64,000 nucleotides of DNA from Drechmeria coniospora (lineage: Eukaryota; Ascomycota; Sordariomycetes; Hypocreales; Ophiocordycipitaceae). A program made the translations under genes and the position numbers. The DNA is taken from contig NC_054389.1 of NCBI RefSeq assembly GCF_001625195.1, forward strand, positions 9,606,520 to 9,670,519, given 5' to 3'. The first letter of the stretch is position 1, and each line of letters begins with the position of its first letter. Of the stretch, positions 32,797 to 44,929 are shown one piece after another. Under the pieces are notes generated by a model. It was given only the letters and a program-made list of their open reading frames with translations, did not search any database and was not told the origin of the DNA.

Positions 32797-35500
32797 ATGA
32801 CGACTGGCATAGTCACACTACCCATTCGTTCCTCGCCGACCCTACGCAGCATCCACCGAGGAGGAAGCGGCCACCCCATCCATGCTGCCGTCCGCCATCG
32901 AAGCACGTCCAGCGCCGCCAGCATCATGTTTCGCCGCGCTGCCGAGAGGCCGCCGCCGCCGCCGCCGCCGCGAAGCACTCTGGAAAAAACTTTGTTCCCC
33001 TCGAGCAGCCCCAGCCCGTCGACCCATGGCGACATACGTGACCAACTGAGGACCCCCGGTCGGCCAGTCGCCGCCTCCGTCTCCGTCTCTACGTCGGCGA
33101 GGATGGCGCCATCGCGGCCGACCACCCTCACCAGCTGGTCCGCCAACTCGACCCTGCCACCAAACAGGGCATCGCTGCATTCGCTGTACACCAACTCCGA
33201 CTCTTTCAAGCAAGAGATTGACTGCGTCGATTTGGCGGCCCCCGCTCCTCTGGCGCAGAAGAAGGCCGAGGAGGTCGTATACTTTGCCGAGGACGACTTT
33301 AGCGACGACGACAACCTCGATTTGGACTATGAAGCCCCCAAGGCCTTGCCCACCCCCCGAGTCCTCGTCCAAGAAGCGCCGGTCAAGCAGCAGATGCCAC
33401 CCCCACCGACCCCCTCGCAGGCCGACTCGGCGATCCCCTGGTCGTCATCCCCCGCATCGCACTTCGTCGCCCCGACCCTGCCGAACCCCCCGCCGAGCCG
33501 GCCTGACCCTTCGGCTTCAACCCGGTCCTCTGTGAAGCGTGAGTCTTCGGGCGAGACGGACGTCTGCGAGGCTCCTGTGCCGAAGAAGCCGAAGAAGCGC
33601 GTGCTACCGGCCGGCTTCCGTTCGCAAGATGCGCCGGAACCCGATGAGGGGTATTGTGTTTCCACGGCGACCCCCGATACGAAGTCGCACTACTGGGACC
33701 CCACCGGCAGCATCGTGCAGGAGCAGAAACGGCAGCTTAAGAATCAGCGAAACTCGCGCCAGCCGGAACATGACGCCCCTCCGGATGATGCCTCAAACGC
33801 CGGCCCGGCTCTTGTCCCCAAGGCCGTCCCCTTGTCGCTGAGCGCTGAGCAGAATCAGGTTCTCGACCTGGTTGTCCATAAAAACGCGAGCGTCTTCTTC
33901 ACAGGCCCTGCCGGTACCGGAAAGTCGGTTCTTATGAGGGCCATCATATCGGAATTGAAGAAGAAATTCGCAAGGGAACCGGACCGGGTCGCCGTCACGG
34001 CCTCGACCGGTCTCGCCGCCTGCAACATCGGCGGCATCACCCTCCACAGTTTCTCTGGTGAGCATTCCTGCCGGGTCCGACGGCTCCTGTCGTTGGGACG
34101 GACAACCCTGCTAACCCCCGGAAGGCATCGGCCTCGGCAAGGAAGACGCTCCCGCGCTGATCAAGAAGGTGAGGCGGAACCCGAAGGCAAAGGCTCGTTG
34201 GCTCAAGGTCAAGTGCCTCATCATCGACGAGGTCTCCATGGTCGACGGGGAGCTCTTTGACAAGCTGTCGCAGATTGGTCGCGTCATTCGCAACAACGGC
34301 CGGCCCTGGGGCGGAATTCAGCTGATCATTACTGGTGATTTCTTCCAGCTGCCCCCGGTGCCGGACTTTGACAAGAAGCGTGAGGGCATCAAGTTTGCTT
34401 TCGATGCCGCTACCTGGGGCACCTCCATCGACCACACCATTGGTCTCACCCAGGTCTTTCGACAGCGCGACCCCGAGTTTGCCCGCATGCTCAACGAGAT
34501 GCGCTTGGGCAAGATCAGTCAGGGCACCGTGGAGGCCTTCAAGGCCCTCTCGAGGCCCCTCAGTTTCGACGACGGCGTCGACTCGGCCGAGCTGTATCCG
34601 ACACGCGCACAGGTCGACAGCTCCAACGAGAAGCGGTTACGAGAACTCCCGGGCCGGTCATATCGCTACGATGCCTTGGACAGCGGCGAGCCTGCCATCC
34701 GGGATAAGCTTCTGACCAACATGATGGCTCCGAGGAGTCTCGAATTGAAGTTGAACGCCCAAGTGATGCTCATCAAGAACTTGGACGAGACCTTGGTCAA
34801 TGGTACACTGGGCAAAGTCATTGCCTTTTCCGACGAAAAGACGTTCGACATGACGAGCGTCAGCGCCTACGACACGGACATGGACGATCCCATGTCCATG
34901 GCACGGAGGAAACTAAAGGGATTCAGCCGAGACGCCAACATCTCTGACAGCAACAAAAAGAAGTACCCCGTCGTGCAGTTCGTATCCTCCGGGGGCTCGC
35001 CTCGCGTCATTCTTTGCCAGCCCGAAGAGTGGAAGGTCGAGCTGCCCAATGGAGATATTCAGGCAAAACGAAACCAGCTTCCTCTCATCCTCGCCTGGGC
35101 ACTCTCGATTCACAAAGCCCAAGGTCAGACCCTCGAAAGAGTGACCGTCAACCTCGGCCGGGTTTTCGAAAAAGGCCAAGCATACGTCGCCCTGAGCCGA
35201 GCGACGACGCAGCAGGGTCTTCGCGTCCTCGGCTTTGACCAGTCCAAGGTCATGGCCCACCATCGGGTCGTCGACTTTTACAGCAAGCTATACAGCGCAG
35301 ATCAAGCGCAGGGCCAACCGACTCCGACTGGAATCATGGATTTTGTTGCCAACAGGAGGGGGGTTCGGGAACCGAAAGCAGCCGCACCCGTCGTCGCCGT
35401 GGCTGCTCCAAGCAAACCGACACAAACGACACCCTCGATGCGTGTCGAGGTCATCGACTTGGACGAAGACGAGGAGGCTATGGCCTCTTATGGGTATTGA
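32797..35500 (+). CDS. PIF1: PIF1-family 5'-3' DNA helicase
   Basis: Helicase that unwinds DNA, including G-quadruplexes and R-loops, in nucleus and mitochondria of studied fungi. Exons are 32797-34057 and 34125-35500; the 67-nt intron is GTGAGC, branch CTAAC, GGAAG. The product is 878 residues. Motifs are Walker A GPAGTGKS (about residue 370), [28 protein letters not shown], the PIF1 block [33 protein letters not shown] and [16 protein letters not shown]. The N-terminal 340 residues are Pro/Ser-rich with a KKPKKR nuclear-type signal near 270. Residues 1-43 are basic and Ser/Thr-rich, and a second in-frame ATG (MFRRAAERP) follows at 32926, so mitochondrial and nuclear forms from two starts are plausible. 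A CCG run codes for prolines near residue 50. Confidence 0.94.
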
Positions 35501-35851
35501 TACAAACAGTGTGCATTTTCGTCAAGGCATGAGTGAGCGTCATCGATGAGGTGAAGCTTTCATGTTGTGGATACGGAGTAATACCCTGTGCGATGCATCT
35601 GCATATACAACGTATTGATCTGGTCTTATTCGACCCGAGTCAAATGATACCAACATGACCGCCTTTGAGTTTCTATCCATAGTGGTGAGTTGTAGAAAGG
35701 CGCATTGCATGCAACAAGAGGGATCACTTCTTGATATGCAGACCACAACAAGCCTTGATCGGCCTTGTTGTTGGCCGCAAGGTAAGGCCATAGGCTCGCG
35801 TGGCTACAGAGGTATCGCTAATAGGAACAATCGCCAATAGGAACAGGCGCC
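35501..35851. other. Convergent intergenic region PIF1/BRCT gene
   Basis: A 351-bp gap with one isolated TACGGAGTA near 35571. No coding signal. Confidence 0.5.
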
Positions 35852-37022
35852 CTATGACACTGTCTGCACCGTATCCTGTGCCGCCGCAATCGATTGCCTC
35901 GTCGCATCTTCAGTCGCTTCGGGGGGGTCGTCGGCCACCTCCTTCGCGACTAGTGGCCAGCTCAAGCCTCTCGCCCTTGCGTTCATCTCGAGACAGACCT
36001 CATACGCAAACCTCAGTCGACGTCCCACCGGCTTCCCACCCGTCTGTTCCAGTCAGCACCTTTTTTTCAGCCCGCCCAGTTCGACCCCGAAAGGGGAGGG
36101 GAGAGATGGGAACTCGGTGCACATACTGGTGGTGAATACTGAAACGCAGCCGGCATCGTCTTCTCCCCCAGGACCCGGTCCTCCCACTCCAGCTTCGTCT
36201 TAATCTGGAAGAAGCGCATAAAGCGGCCCATCTCCTCGCGCCACTTGCCCGGCCAGCGACTTTCGCGGTGGTAGCTCGGCTGGCTGTCACCTTTGCGCCT
36301 AAGGTACTTGGCCGTGAACCAGTACAGATGTGGCTTCGCGTTGGACTCCCACAGCTGAGAGAGCACAGTCAACGGGAGAGTGCCTCCGGGCGAGGCGGCG
36401 ATGAGTGACCTACACTGAGCGTATAGCGCTCCGTATCCCCTGTGGCCTCATCATGACGGTAGAGGTCGACCTGGTACGAAAAGTGCGCTCTGTCGACGTA
36501 TGTATGGTACAGATCTAGAATGGATAGATCAGCAACCCTTTCACAATCCCGTCGAAGTTCAACGCACTGGTGTTGACGAACTTGTCGCCGTGCCTCCTGC
36601 CTCTCTCGAGGCGTGCCTTCTCGCGCTCGGTAGCATTCTGCTTCGCCAGCATCCGCTTCATCGAGTATTCGTTCTCGGGCAGCTTCTTCTCCTGGACGAC
36701 AGAGAATTCGAACCAGTCAGAATGAACGATGTGGAAGCGCTTGCCGCGCTTGAGGGCGTCTCTGACTGTGTGCATGTCAGTTTTCGAACGTCCTATTGAT
36801 ATGGCAGATAACGAGCAAGCCAAGGGCCCAGGACGCACCGAGGGGGACTCTTTTGTCGAATTGCTCCATCGTACAAAGAAGATGCGTCACCGTTTCGTCA
36901 AAGTCATTTGTGAAGCGGCCGCGCCGCAAGCTGGTCCATCGCTCGATGTTGTCGGCCGTGAGGCTGCCCGGTAATGGACCCGCTATGGCAATGACGCTAT
37001 TTTTGAATATGGAACGAGGCAT
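35852..37022 (-). CDS. BRCT plus WGR-like domain protein without a PARP catalytic domain
   Basis: Five-exon gene: 37022-36839, 36765-36568, 36514-36414, 36354-36127 and 36043-35852; 301 codons in all. The introns are 73, 53, 59 and 83 nt, and every junction keeps frame. Residues 1-85 form a BRCT fold (MPRSIFKNSVIAIAGPLPG... HFIVH-like FHIVHSDWFEFS). A charged linker (RMLAKQNATEREKAR) leads to a second region, FSYQVDLYR ... LSLWESNAKPHLYWFTAKYL ... MGRFMRFFQIKTKLEWEDRV, which resembles the WGR domain that follows BRCT in PARP enzymes. The protein then ends after a short acidic tail (TVS stop); no PARP regulatory or catalytic domain follows. A role in DNA-damage or nucleic-acid binding is inference. 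Expression of each exon is untested, but the joined frame is continuous. Confidence 0.82.
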
Positions 37023-37179
37023 GATGGTGCTTGTACTACTTGATCCGGAACTGGTATCAAAATAGGATGGGAGATGTGGGCTCGAAAGAGAATGTTGTGT
37101 GGTTTCTGAAGAAGCAGACCCGATGGAAACAGGCAAGAAGAGATGCAAGACACCAACGAGGGAACAACACGATGTTGCC

Positions 37180-37290
37180 AGGTGTGTAAGTTGGGTTTGG
37201 TGCGGTTGGTGTTGCATCCCATGAGTAACGGTGAACTGCCCTGCCCCATTCAAAGGCAAGCGGTGCTGCGAAAGCCAGACAGAGATCAGG
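37180..37290. repeat. Diverged tandem copy A of exon-like segment
   Basis: Shares TTGGGTTTGGTGC, TTGGTGTTGC-TCCCATGAG and CTGCC words, in order, with copy B about 310 bp to the right. On the minus strand an acceptor-like TTCGCAG precedes sequence reading HRLPLN. After a frame change it reads YSWDATPTAPNPT, parallel to copy B but frameshifted. Confidence 0.65.
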
Positions 37291-37502
37291 GGTCCAGAAT
37301 AGGGCTTGTGCTGTTAATACTGCTTTCCCCCAAACTGGCAATACAATGGGATTAGAGATAGGAGTGAGAAACATGAATGCTTGGTGAATTCTGATGCAAT
37401 AGACCTTGCATTCTACGTTGTAAATAGTGTCTGAAATATCTAGAAGGGAATAATAGATGTAGGATGGTAACATGGACCAAAACCGATACGTCTAGTTAGC
37501 TC

Positions 37503-37620
37503 TTAAGATTTGGGTTTGGTGCCCTTGGTGTTTGGTGTTGCGTCCCATGAGCGACGATGTTCTGCCTCGTTGATGGGCAGCCGGTACTGCCAATGAGAGA
37601 CAGATATCAGAATAAACGCC
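37503..37620 (-). other. Exon-like copy B: possible last exon of an unrecognised small gene
   Basis: On the minus strand, a good acceptor (CTGATATCTGTCTCTCATTG then GCAG) precedes 27 codons at 37586-37503 that begin YRLPINEAEHRRSWDATPNT and end in Lys/Pro/Ser and TAA. Similarity to copy A covers both the exon-like part and the end of the putative intron. A candidate first exon, MDRYIKLNGGTLEDKSEIE, starts at ATG 37795. However, no good donor keeps the frame, so I do not call a CDS. It may be a small gene with a duplicated last exon, or two relics. Confidence 0.35.
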
Positions 37621-38109
37621 ATAGAATGAACAGTCTCGCTATATGCTTAGGACGACTCCGAAATATAAGTTCAAATTGAGCAGATTCGAAGGGAATGTAC
37701 ATAGACCGATGAGATCAATGAACTATCTCATTCCTACTTTCAATCTCGCTCTTGTCTTCCAACGTTCCGCCGTTGAGCTTTATGTAACGGTCCATGCTTT
37801 TTTATAAGAATCAAAAGTCAACGTTGCAAACTCTTTGTGGATGAAAGGCAGCAAGCAATGCCATCGTGGTATATGGGCTCGAACCTCGAGCCAGTACGCT
37901 GAGTCAGCAGGAGCAATTGATTGATAGTTCAGGCTGACGTTGATAAAGCAATGCATTTATCGATAAGCCGCTTATCGTATCGCAGCAACGACAAACCCCG
38001 TCCCAAATTTCGAGAAAGGCGACCTCTCGTCATTTCTCCCCTCCGACCTGGATCCCGAATCTCCATCTCCCAATCCACTCCCCGGTCCTCTCCAACAACG
38101 ACGTCAAAC

Positions 38110-38579
38110 ATGGACATGTACGCTCTCACCACCCATTGACTTGTCATGGTGCTTGCTCCCCCAAAAGCTTCTGGGCAATTCTAACTATTCCTGGTGACGG
38201 CAGGCTATCAGCCTCTGAGCAGCGTACGCTGGAGCAGCGCATGCAGAAGCGCCAGGTCAAGGAGTTTATGGGCGTGCGTCTCCCCCACCGCCCCCCCTCT
38301 CCCCCTTCTGCATCAGTCAGATACTTGCTATTCTTGGGATCACTCTTGCGGTTGTCCGTCTGTGCTGACTCGTTTGGCTCTGCCTCTTAGGCTTTTGGTG
38401 GCCTCGTCGAGCACTGCTTCACCTCCTGCGTTGACGACTTCACCTCCAAGGCTCTCTCGACGCGCGAAAACGGCTGCATAAACCGTTGCGTCCTCAAGTG
38501 GATGGCCACCCAGCAGCGCGTTAGCGATCGGTTCCAAGAGCACAATGCCCAGATCACTCAGCAGATGCAGAACAAATGA
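38110..38579 (+). CDS. TIM9: Mitochondrial intermembrane-space chaperone Tim9
   Basis: Small Tim protein that partners Tim10 to escort hydrophobic precursors to the TIM22 complex. Exons are 38110-38117 (only 8 nt: ATG GAC AT), 38204-38273 and 38391-38579. Introns are 86 nt (GTACGC, branch CTAAC, GGCAG) and 117 nt (GTGCGT ... TCTTAG). The 88-residue product reads MDMLSASEQRTLEQRMQKRQ at the start. It contains the twin CX3C motifs CFTSC and CINRC that form the two intramolecular disulfides after Mia40-dependent import. There is no cleavable presequence, as expected. The tiny first exon makes this gene easy to miss; without it no in-frame ATG precedes the conserved QRTLEQRMQKRQ helix. Confidence 0.95.
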
Positions 38580-39096
38580 GTCTCCCGGTACATCATGGGA
38601 CGCACGACGACGATATTGGTTGGATTTCAGACACAATCACGCAATGCCGTTGATGTGAACGGTTCCCGCATCAACCATTTCGTCCACAATGTATAATATT
38701 GACACGCTATGTGGCCTATCATGTTGTACGACGAATGAGTGTTTTCGCCCCATCGACATACAGGGATTGGGGCATGTAGGCTGCACTACTTGTACTTTTA
38801 TCATGCGAAGAAAACAAATGCAGGCACAGGCGCATTGGATCGACGGAATCCGTCTACTCGCAGCCGTGGACCGCTCAACGCAGTTCATTCGTCACATGCA
38901 CCGACAGCCTCATGGTGCAAGGCCCTGATATATACTCGTTGTTAACCAAGCTCGTCGCTAAGCCTGGTGGCTGTCTGTCGTATATGCCACATGAATGCTG
39001 CGGCATTTCACCTTCCAACTCCCCATCTCCATCCCATTGTCGAGCGCGGCGACCTAAGCCGGGACTCCAGATGCCAAAACAAAAACATGATCAAAT
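38580..39096. other. Convergent intergenic region TIM9/NUP188
   Basis: The 517-bp gap holds 3' flanks only. Short open frames are present without supporting features. There are no GTAC clusters. Confidence 0.5.
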
Positions 39097-42000
39097 TCAT
39101 GTCTCGAGCTCCTCGCTCAAAACGTCCCTCACCGTCTCCAGCTGCGAAACAATCTTCTGCTCTAGCAAATTTTCACAAAACCCCGTGCCGGCCGCCACCT
39201 TGGTGTTTCTCCACTCCAACTCCCGTGATCCCAGAGGCAGTAGTCGCTCCTTGAGCAGCCGCTTGCTTGACAGCCAGAACTCGACGTTTTCCAGCAGCAT
39301 GGCGGCGTCCCATTCGATCGCCGGGATGTCTCGGTTGTTATTGTGGCGCAGGACGGCGAGGACTCGCGTGAGCAGCGCCAGCGAGTGGATCTCGGACGTT
39401 GCCAACAGCGTCAGATAGTGAGGCGTCGACTTCGACGATGTTCGGCTGGCGCCCGGAGCCTCGAATCTATCGACGCTGGATTCCATAAGGTGCGAGAACT
39501 GGTTCAGCACATATGTGATCTCCGGCGCAATCGTAGTGCCTAGCGTCGCAAGCAGGTTAAGCATCAGCGGGAGAAGGCCTTTTGCCCAGATGGCGAAGCA
39601 GCGCTGCGACACGGGCGAATCTGCATAAGGCGAAACCTTGGTTTTGAGCATGTACTTGGCGAGATTTGCCGATAGGAGGCTGCTAAGAACACCGTCGCAG
39701 GCAAGTTGCTCTGCCACGAGCGGCAGCGTCGACAGCTCAAGCAAAAACAGGATGCTCAGCTCGCCGTACACCGGGTCGCCCTGTACTGCCAGTTGATCAG
39801 CCCAGGAAAAAAGCGAAACGGCTGCGTGGATGACGTCGTGCGATGCCATGATATTCATGATCTGTGTTTGCGACTGATCGATTGTAGGCAGTCCCAGGCT
39901 CGCTTGCAAGATGGCCGTCAGGAGTGTGAGGTCTTCTGGTGACACATCAGCCTCGCTGTCGTGGATGAGGCTAACGAGAGATCGAAATCCCTTGCCGACG
40001 ACTTGATCGAGAACGTTCAGTACGGTTTGCGTGACGTTCACCGTTGACACTTCAGCGTCCACGGGGGCGGTCGTGTTACCATCAGCCAACCGGTATGTCC
40101 GAAGGGTGACGAACAATGCCTTCAGGAGCGTGCGGTAGTAGGCAATCGATTCCTTGGAGTTCGGCTCCTCGATGCTGTGGATTGTGGAAACAAGGGTGCT
40201 GAGCAGCTGGTTGATGTCCTTGACTGCGATGGATGATTTGGCCAGCCGCTGAATCAGCACGAGAGCTAGATCCGCTCGTGCGCCAACGAGCTTGACAAAA
40301 ACAGTCTCGGGGCCAGCAGAATTCTGGTTTGCGTTCAAGCACTGCTGAGCAACTTGCAGCATGTACCTGATGAGGGTGTCGTTGTTCGGCAAGCAATTGC
40401 TCAGCTCGATCAGCAAGAACTCCCACGCATGAAACAAGGCCTGGAGAACGATTAGAAAAAATGCCATCCGCACAATGCACAAGAGGGTGTACCATTTGGG
40501 CGTCAACCAGCGACAGGTTCGCGTTTGCAAGCCGCATCTCATTCTTGAATCCGTTGTCTTTCTTCCCGAGCCAACCGGGGTCGAACTGGAGCATGTCATT
40601 GGCACGATCCAAGTCGTAGTAGTAATTGTTGCCCAGGTCTCTGGGCTCCAGCGAAGTTCGTTCGAAGTTGTCGAGCGAACAGCCATAGTATTTGTTGGCA
40701 AAGTTCTTCGCAAAGTTGTTGTGTAGCGACTTGTTGTAACCTGCGACCTCGACTCCGTCGCGGAGGTAATAGTCGAGGTCGGCAATGAGACTCTTGGCGA
40801 GGCCGTCTGCTGTGCCGTGGTGTCGCGAATGGTAGAGCTGCATTGCCAACGTTTCGGCGACATACGCTGCGATCCTAGCATCGATGCTGGTACCGACCGC
40901 GTCCGTTTTGACGGTCCGGTGAGAGGGCCTCAGATCATGCACGTATGATCGGAGGCCGTCGACGTATGAGGTGTCTTTGAGAAGGGTAAACACCGTCCAG
41001 GGCCAGTAGTTTTGCGCCGATGCAACAAAATCCAAAATGGCCAGTGCCTCACCTCCGTCCAGGCTCTTCAGAACCTGTAGCTTCTGCAGAGCACCGGCAA
41101 ACACGGAGTCGCACGAAAGCTCACTTTTCTTGCTGTTCTGCTTCATCGCCTCCCGAGGCGTCTGGCCGGTGAGAAGGCAGTTAGACATCCACTGCTGCCG
41201 ATGTTTCAAGATGGACGAAAAGAAGCTCCAAGTTGTCTTGGCATCCCGCGTCAATGAAAATGGCTTGCCGAGGCTGGATAGAAGCTGCAGGAATGATTTA
41301 GAGGTCTGCGGCCCCAAGTAGCCAAGCAGTGAAGGAGGTTCGGAAGGAGATTTTCCAGCATTCACCACGAGTGATTCAAGTAGAGATATGGCGGGGCAGC
41401 GAACCAGTTCCGAAAAGGCACAAAGTCTCGCTAGTAGGGTTGAGCTCTTGAAAAGATACGTCTCCAGAACCGTGGACGGCTGCTGAAGATAGCTGGCCGC
41501 TCGGAGCAGCGTTGTTGAAAAAGTGAGGACGGATGTCAGCTGACTTCTCACAATCCTCGTACGTATTGGGTACAAGGTGGAGTCGAAAGACGTGAATGCG
41601 GCGACGAAGGACGCGAGGATCGGTTGAAAGCGCAGGGTTCCGGTGGCCGGCGACATGAAGCAATCGACAATGTAGGTGGCGGCTGGCCGGAGACAGGAGG
41701 TCAGGTTTGCAGAGCCGACCGATGAGCCCATATCATAGCAGTACCGGACTAGCTTGTCCAAGACTGGAACGACCTTGTCCAGCAGCGACAGCCGGCTAAT
41801 GCTGGAGTCGAACCTCCACGTCGATGAACTTTCAAAAACATCAACGCACGCATGGGCGACAGACAGGCTCACAGCCGAGAGCACCTTGTCAGCCGTGCCA
41901 AGCCATGGGTTAGCCTCGGCCTTCTGCCTTCCAAGAAGCTTGCTTCCCGCTCGACGTTGGACAGCAGAGTGCATCGAGGTGTCGATGAGGCTCGAGAAGA

Positions 42001-44674
42001 ACGAAAGAGAGGAGAGGAGGAGCTCTGATGGCAGGTCAAGCGTTCCCGTGATCTTCACCAGCTTGCCCGCCCTGGAATCCGAGCTGAGCAATTCGCTTCG
42101 CGCCAAGTAGGACCACACACGGCTTGGCTGCACTGGCAAGATGGCGTCCAGGAACTTGACGCATGCGGTGACAACGCTGATAGCTGCCTCTTCCGAAGTT
42201 GACAGCTCGTCTTGCATAAAGTGGTCCATTGTGTCGCAAACGACCGTGACGATGTCCTTCCCTCCGCTAATATGCTTGCTGGCCTCGTGCAACAGATCGC
42301 TGTCCTTTTGAACGAGTGAGCTGCAACCGCCCGCCCGGGTTGCCGCCAGATAGTCCATGCGGAAAAGGGTGGCGAGCAAACAGATGGCTTCAGCCACCTC
42401 TGCTGGGTGCAACATGCCAAGCTCGGTCCGGTATCCTTCTTTCATAAGGTTGATTTCCAGCCGGCGACCGAGGAGTGATAAAGTGGAATGGGGGAAATCC
42501 ACGAGGACAACTCTGCCCGTGTCCGTAATGAAGCGTCCGCAGGTTCCTGCCGGTAGGCGGTAGGCGTCATCCTCGATGTATCTCCTGCTCCATGATGATG
42601 ACAAGGCAATCAATGGCAAGTCTTCCAGAAGGCAGAAAGAGTTTGTGTTTTCGTCTTCCTGGACGAGTTCGTACCCTTGAAAGGAATCGGGAAGAACCAA
42701 GGTGAGTGATGGAGTCTTCCGGAGGAGATTCAGGACCTCATCGGATTGGTCGTCATCAGCGGATAGAGACGCGGTGCAGAGTGACTTGCAGAGAGAAATA
42801 AAAGGCATGAACTCGTAGGGAAAGCGATCGAGAGCTTGCTGAAAGTAGGCTTGCATTAGATAGTCGTCGTGCAGCATGGATGTCACAATGTCATGCGGGG
42901 GGCACAGGGAATCCTCGGGGGAGAGATCCCAGTAGTCTCGGCCTGGACTAAGGAGGGAAAGTAGGGAGCTCAGCGGTTCCGACTGGTAGCCGAGGATGGG
43001 ATAGGAGACCTTCAGGAGCTCTAAGAAAGCGTTCCTGATGCGCGAGCTGATCAAGGGCGACATGCTACCCTCGATTGAAGGACCCAACGCGATGGCCATG
43101 CTTGTCATGACATCGAAAACGCGGCCGCGAGAGGTGACGCTGGAAGCGAGCTGCTCCACCACCTGGAGATCTTTCGACGTTGTTGCATTTTCCAGAAATC
43201 CGTCGAACTTGGAGGATTCGATGGAAAAAATGCTCCCAGCCGAGTTGCGTCGGCCGGTGGGCCGGATGACACCTCCGGATTCGAAATGGTCCCGAGCGTT
43301 CTGCTGCAGCAGGTTATCGCGCTTTTCGGTTCGCGCCTGATACGACAGGTTCATGCGATGGAGAAGCAGGGTCCAAGCAAAGATGGCGGGAGAAGCGCTT
43401 TCGCAATCGATGGCGGCAGCATTGGTGATGCACTTGTGAATCTGCTCGAGGACGTCTGATAAGATCAGGTAGGCGTCGAATGAGTCCTCGGGCAAGGTGG
43501 GATCTTCTTCCCTCTCGGCGAGGAAGGTCAGGGACCGACCAGGCTTCAGGAGACTGATCGACACTGCGACGGAAAGCGTCTTGAGCGGCATGATCAGCTC
43601 AGCAATAGCTGGGTGGATGGGCTGAATTGAGTCGAAGAAGGTATACGCGTCCATGAGAGAAAACCACTGATTGATGGAACCGGAAGGAGGGAACTCGGTT
43701 CCTAGGCTGTCGACAATTTGGAATACAACGGACAAAGCATGAGTGATCTCGGCCAGGAGACTCCTGAGCCAGTCCAACTCGATGTCATCCAGAAGCAGCA
43801 GACTGTCTTCCGTCAAGGAGCCGAGGCCGGACTCAATGCTGGCCATGCAGCTGGTAACGATTTTCAAGTAGGCTGGAAGCAATGTCGCCGTTTCGTCCCT
43901 GGTTCGAGAGGGCGTCCCCTTCAGCTGATAAAGCGGCGAAAGCTCGTCGAGTCTAGAAGTGAAGATTGGCAGTCGACCGTAGAGCTTGATGGAGTACATG
44001 TAGTCCATGGTCATCATGAAAGACCTCCTTTCGCTCAGATACGTCTCGAACAGCCGACGTCTCCTGACGTCTGGCTTGTCGAAGTCGGCCGAGATCTCAT
44101 CCGAGTCCAGTGCCGCGCCCGCTCCCAGCTCGGATAAGAATGAGGTTCCCTGGCCATTCTGGAGGCCGGCGGCGTCTTGCAGATTTGTATCATCTTGGGA
44201 CGATAGCGGTCCCATCAGATGCCGCGCAGGCCGCGACTCCAACTCGACGACAGCAACGCGGAGGGCTGCGACGAGGTTGATTTTGGCGTTCTTGCTGAGC
44301 CATTCGGTATCATCCTTGATAGTTTTAACATCCAATTTATCCGTCGAAATCGATGTGATATTGATAGGCGCTGTCTTGGTCTCAAAATCCCTCTTCGAGG
44401 CGTCTGACGGAGGCGCAAAGGCAGCAGAGGGGTCCTTCAGCAGAATGTGGACGAAATCGTCAGATAGAAAGCGAACGACGGCGGGGCATATTTGCCGTTG
44501 GGCCGTCTCGTCGGATAGAGCCGTCGAGACATGCTTCCAGGATCTGCATCAGTCAGTTCATCGCAAGGAACAGGCTCGATGGAGAAACATGAGTTGTGCT
44601 CACAGAAGCACCCGCTCCCCGAATAGGCACTCCGCCAGGGAGGGAAAGTAGTTGCTATCAGACACCGGCGCCAT
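39097..44674 (-). CDS. NUP188: Nucleoporin Nup188, inner-ring scaffold
   Basis: Large alpha-solenoid of the nuclear pore inner ring. Exons are 44674-44604, 44543-40493 and 40440-39097, giving 1,821 residues (Chaetomium Nup188 is about 1,850). Intron 1 is 60 nt (GTGAGC, CTGAC, TGCAG) and joins ERVLL to SWKHVSTAL. Intron 2 is 52 nt (GTACAC, CTAAT, TCCAG) and joins VDAQM to ALFHAWEFLL. Similarity to Nup188 rather than Nup192 rests on ETYLSERRSF, ENPWLGT-like NPWLGTADKVLS, SAQNYWPWTVF, AYVAETLAMQLYHSRH, FSWADQL and HSLALLTRVLAVLR near the C-terminus. No domain besides helical repeats is expected. The start is divergent from trpC, 780 bp away. Confidence 0.93.
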
Positions 44675-44929
44675 TGCCGCGAGGTCAGTAGTGCGGTGGC
44701 GGCACAGGAGGCATCACCTGGGGTTGTTTGGTGACGAAGACGAAAATTGGTGGTTGTTGACGCGCTTCGCCGCGAACGAAGCCTGCACCAACATCTATCT
44801 GCTTAGAGCTCAGGTACGAATGGCGGTGCCTCCACAGCAAGCATTGAACTTTTTGGATGGATGGAGCTTGCTGGTAGTTAACGGATGGGGCCGATGATCA
44901 GCCGGCCAGGCACCATACCTGCGAGTGGT

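Larger units (their letters stand above)
37023..38109. other. Divergent intergenic region BRCT gene/TIM9 with duplicated exon-like segment
   Basis: This 1.1-kb region must hold both promoters. Most of it is taken up by two diverged direct copies of an exon-like segment (separate entries). A GGCTCGA/TCGAGCC inverted repeat sits at about 37875-37892. There are no GTAC clusters, unusual for a divergent gap here. Confidence 0.5.

Noticed and set aside
37868..37900. tRNA-like B-box (GGTTCGAGCCC on the minus strand)
   Set aside because: The surrounding bases form a GGCTCGA/TCGAGCC hairpin, not a T-arm. No A-box, anticodon stem or acceptor pairing could be built.
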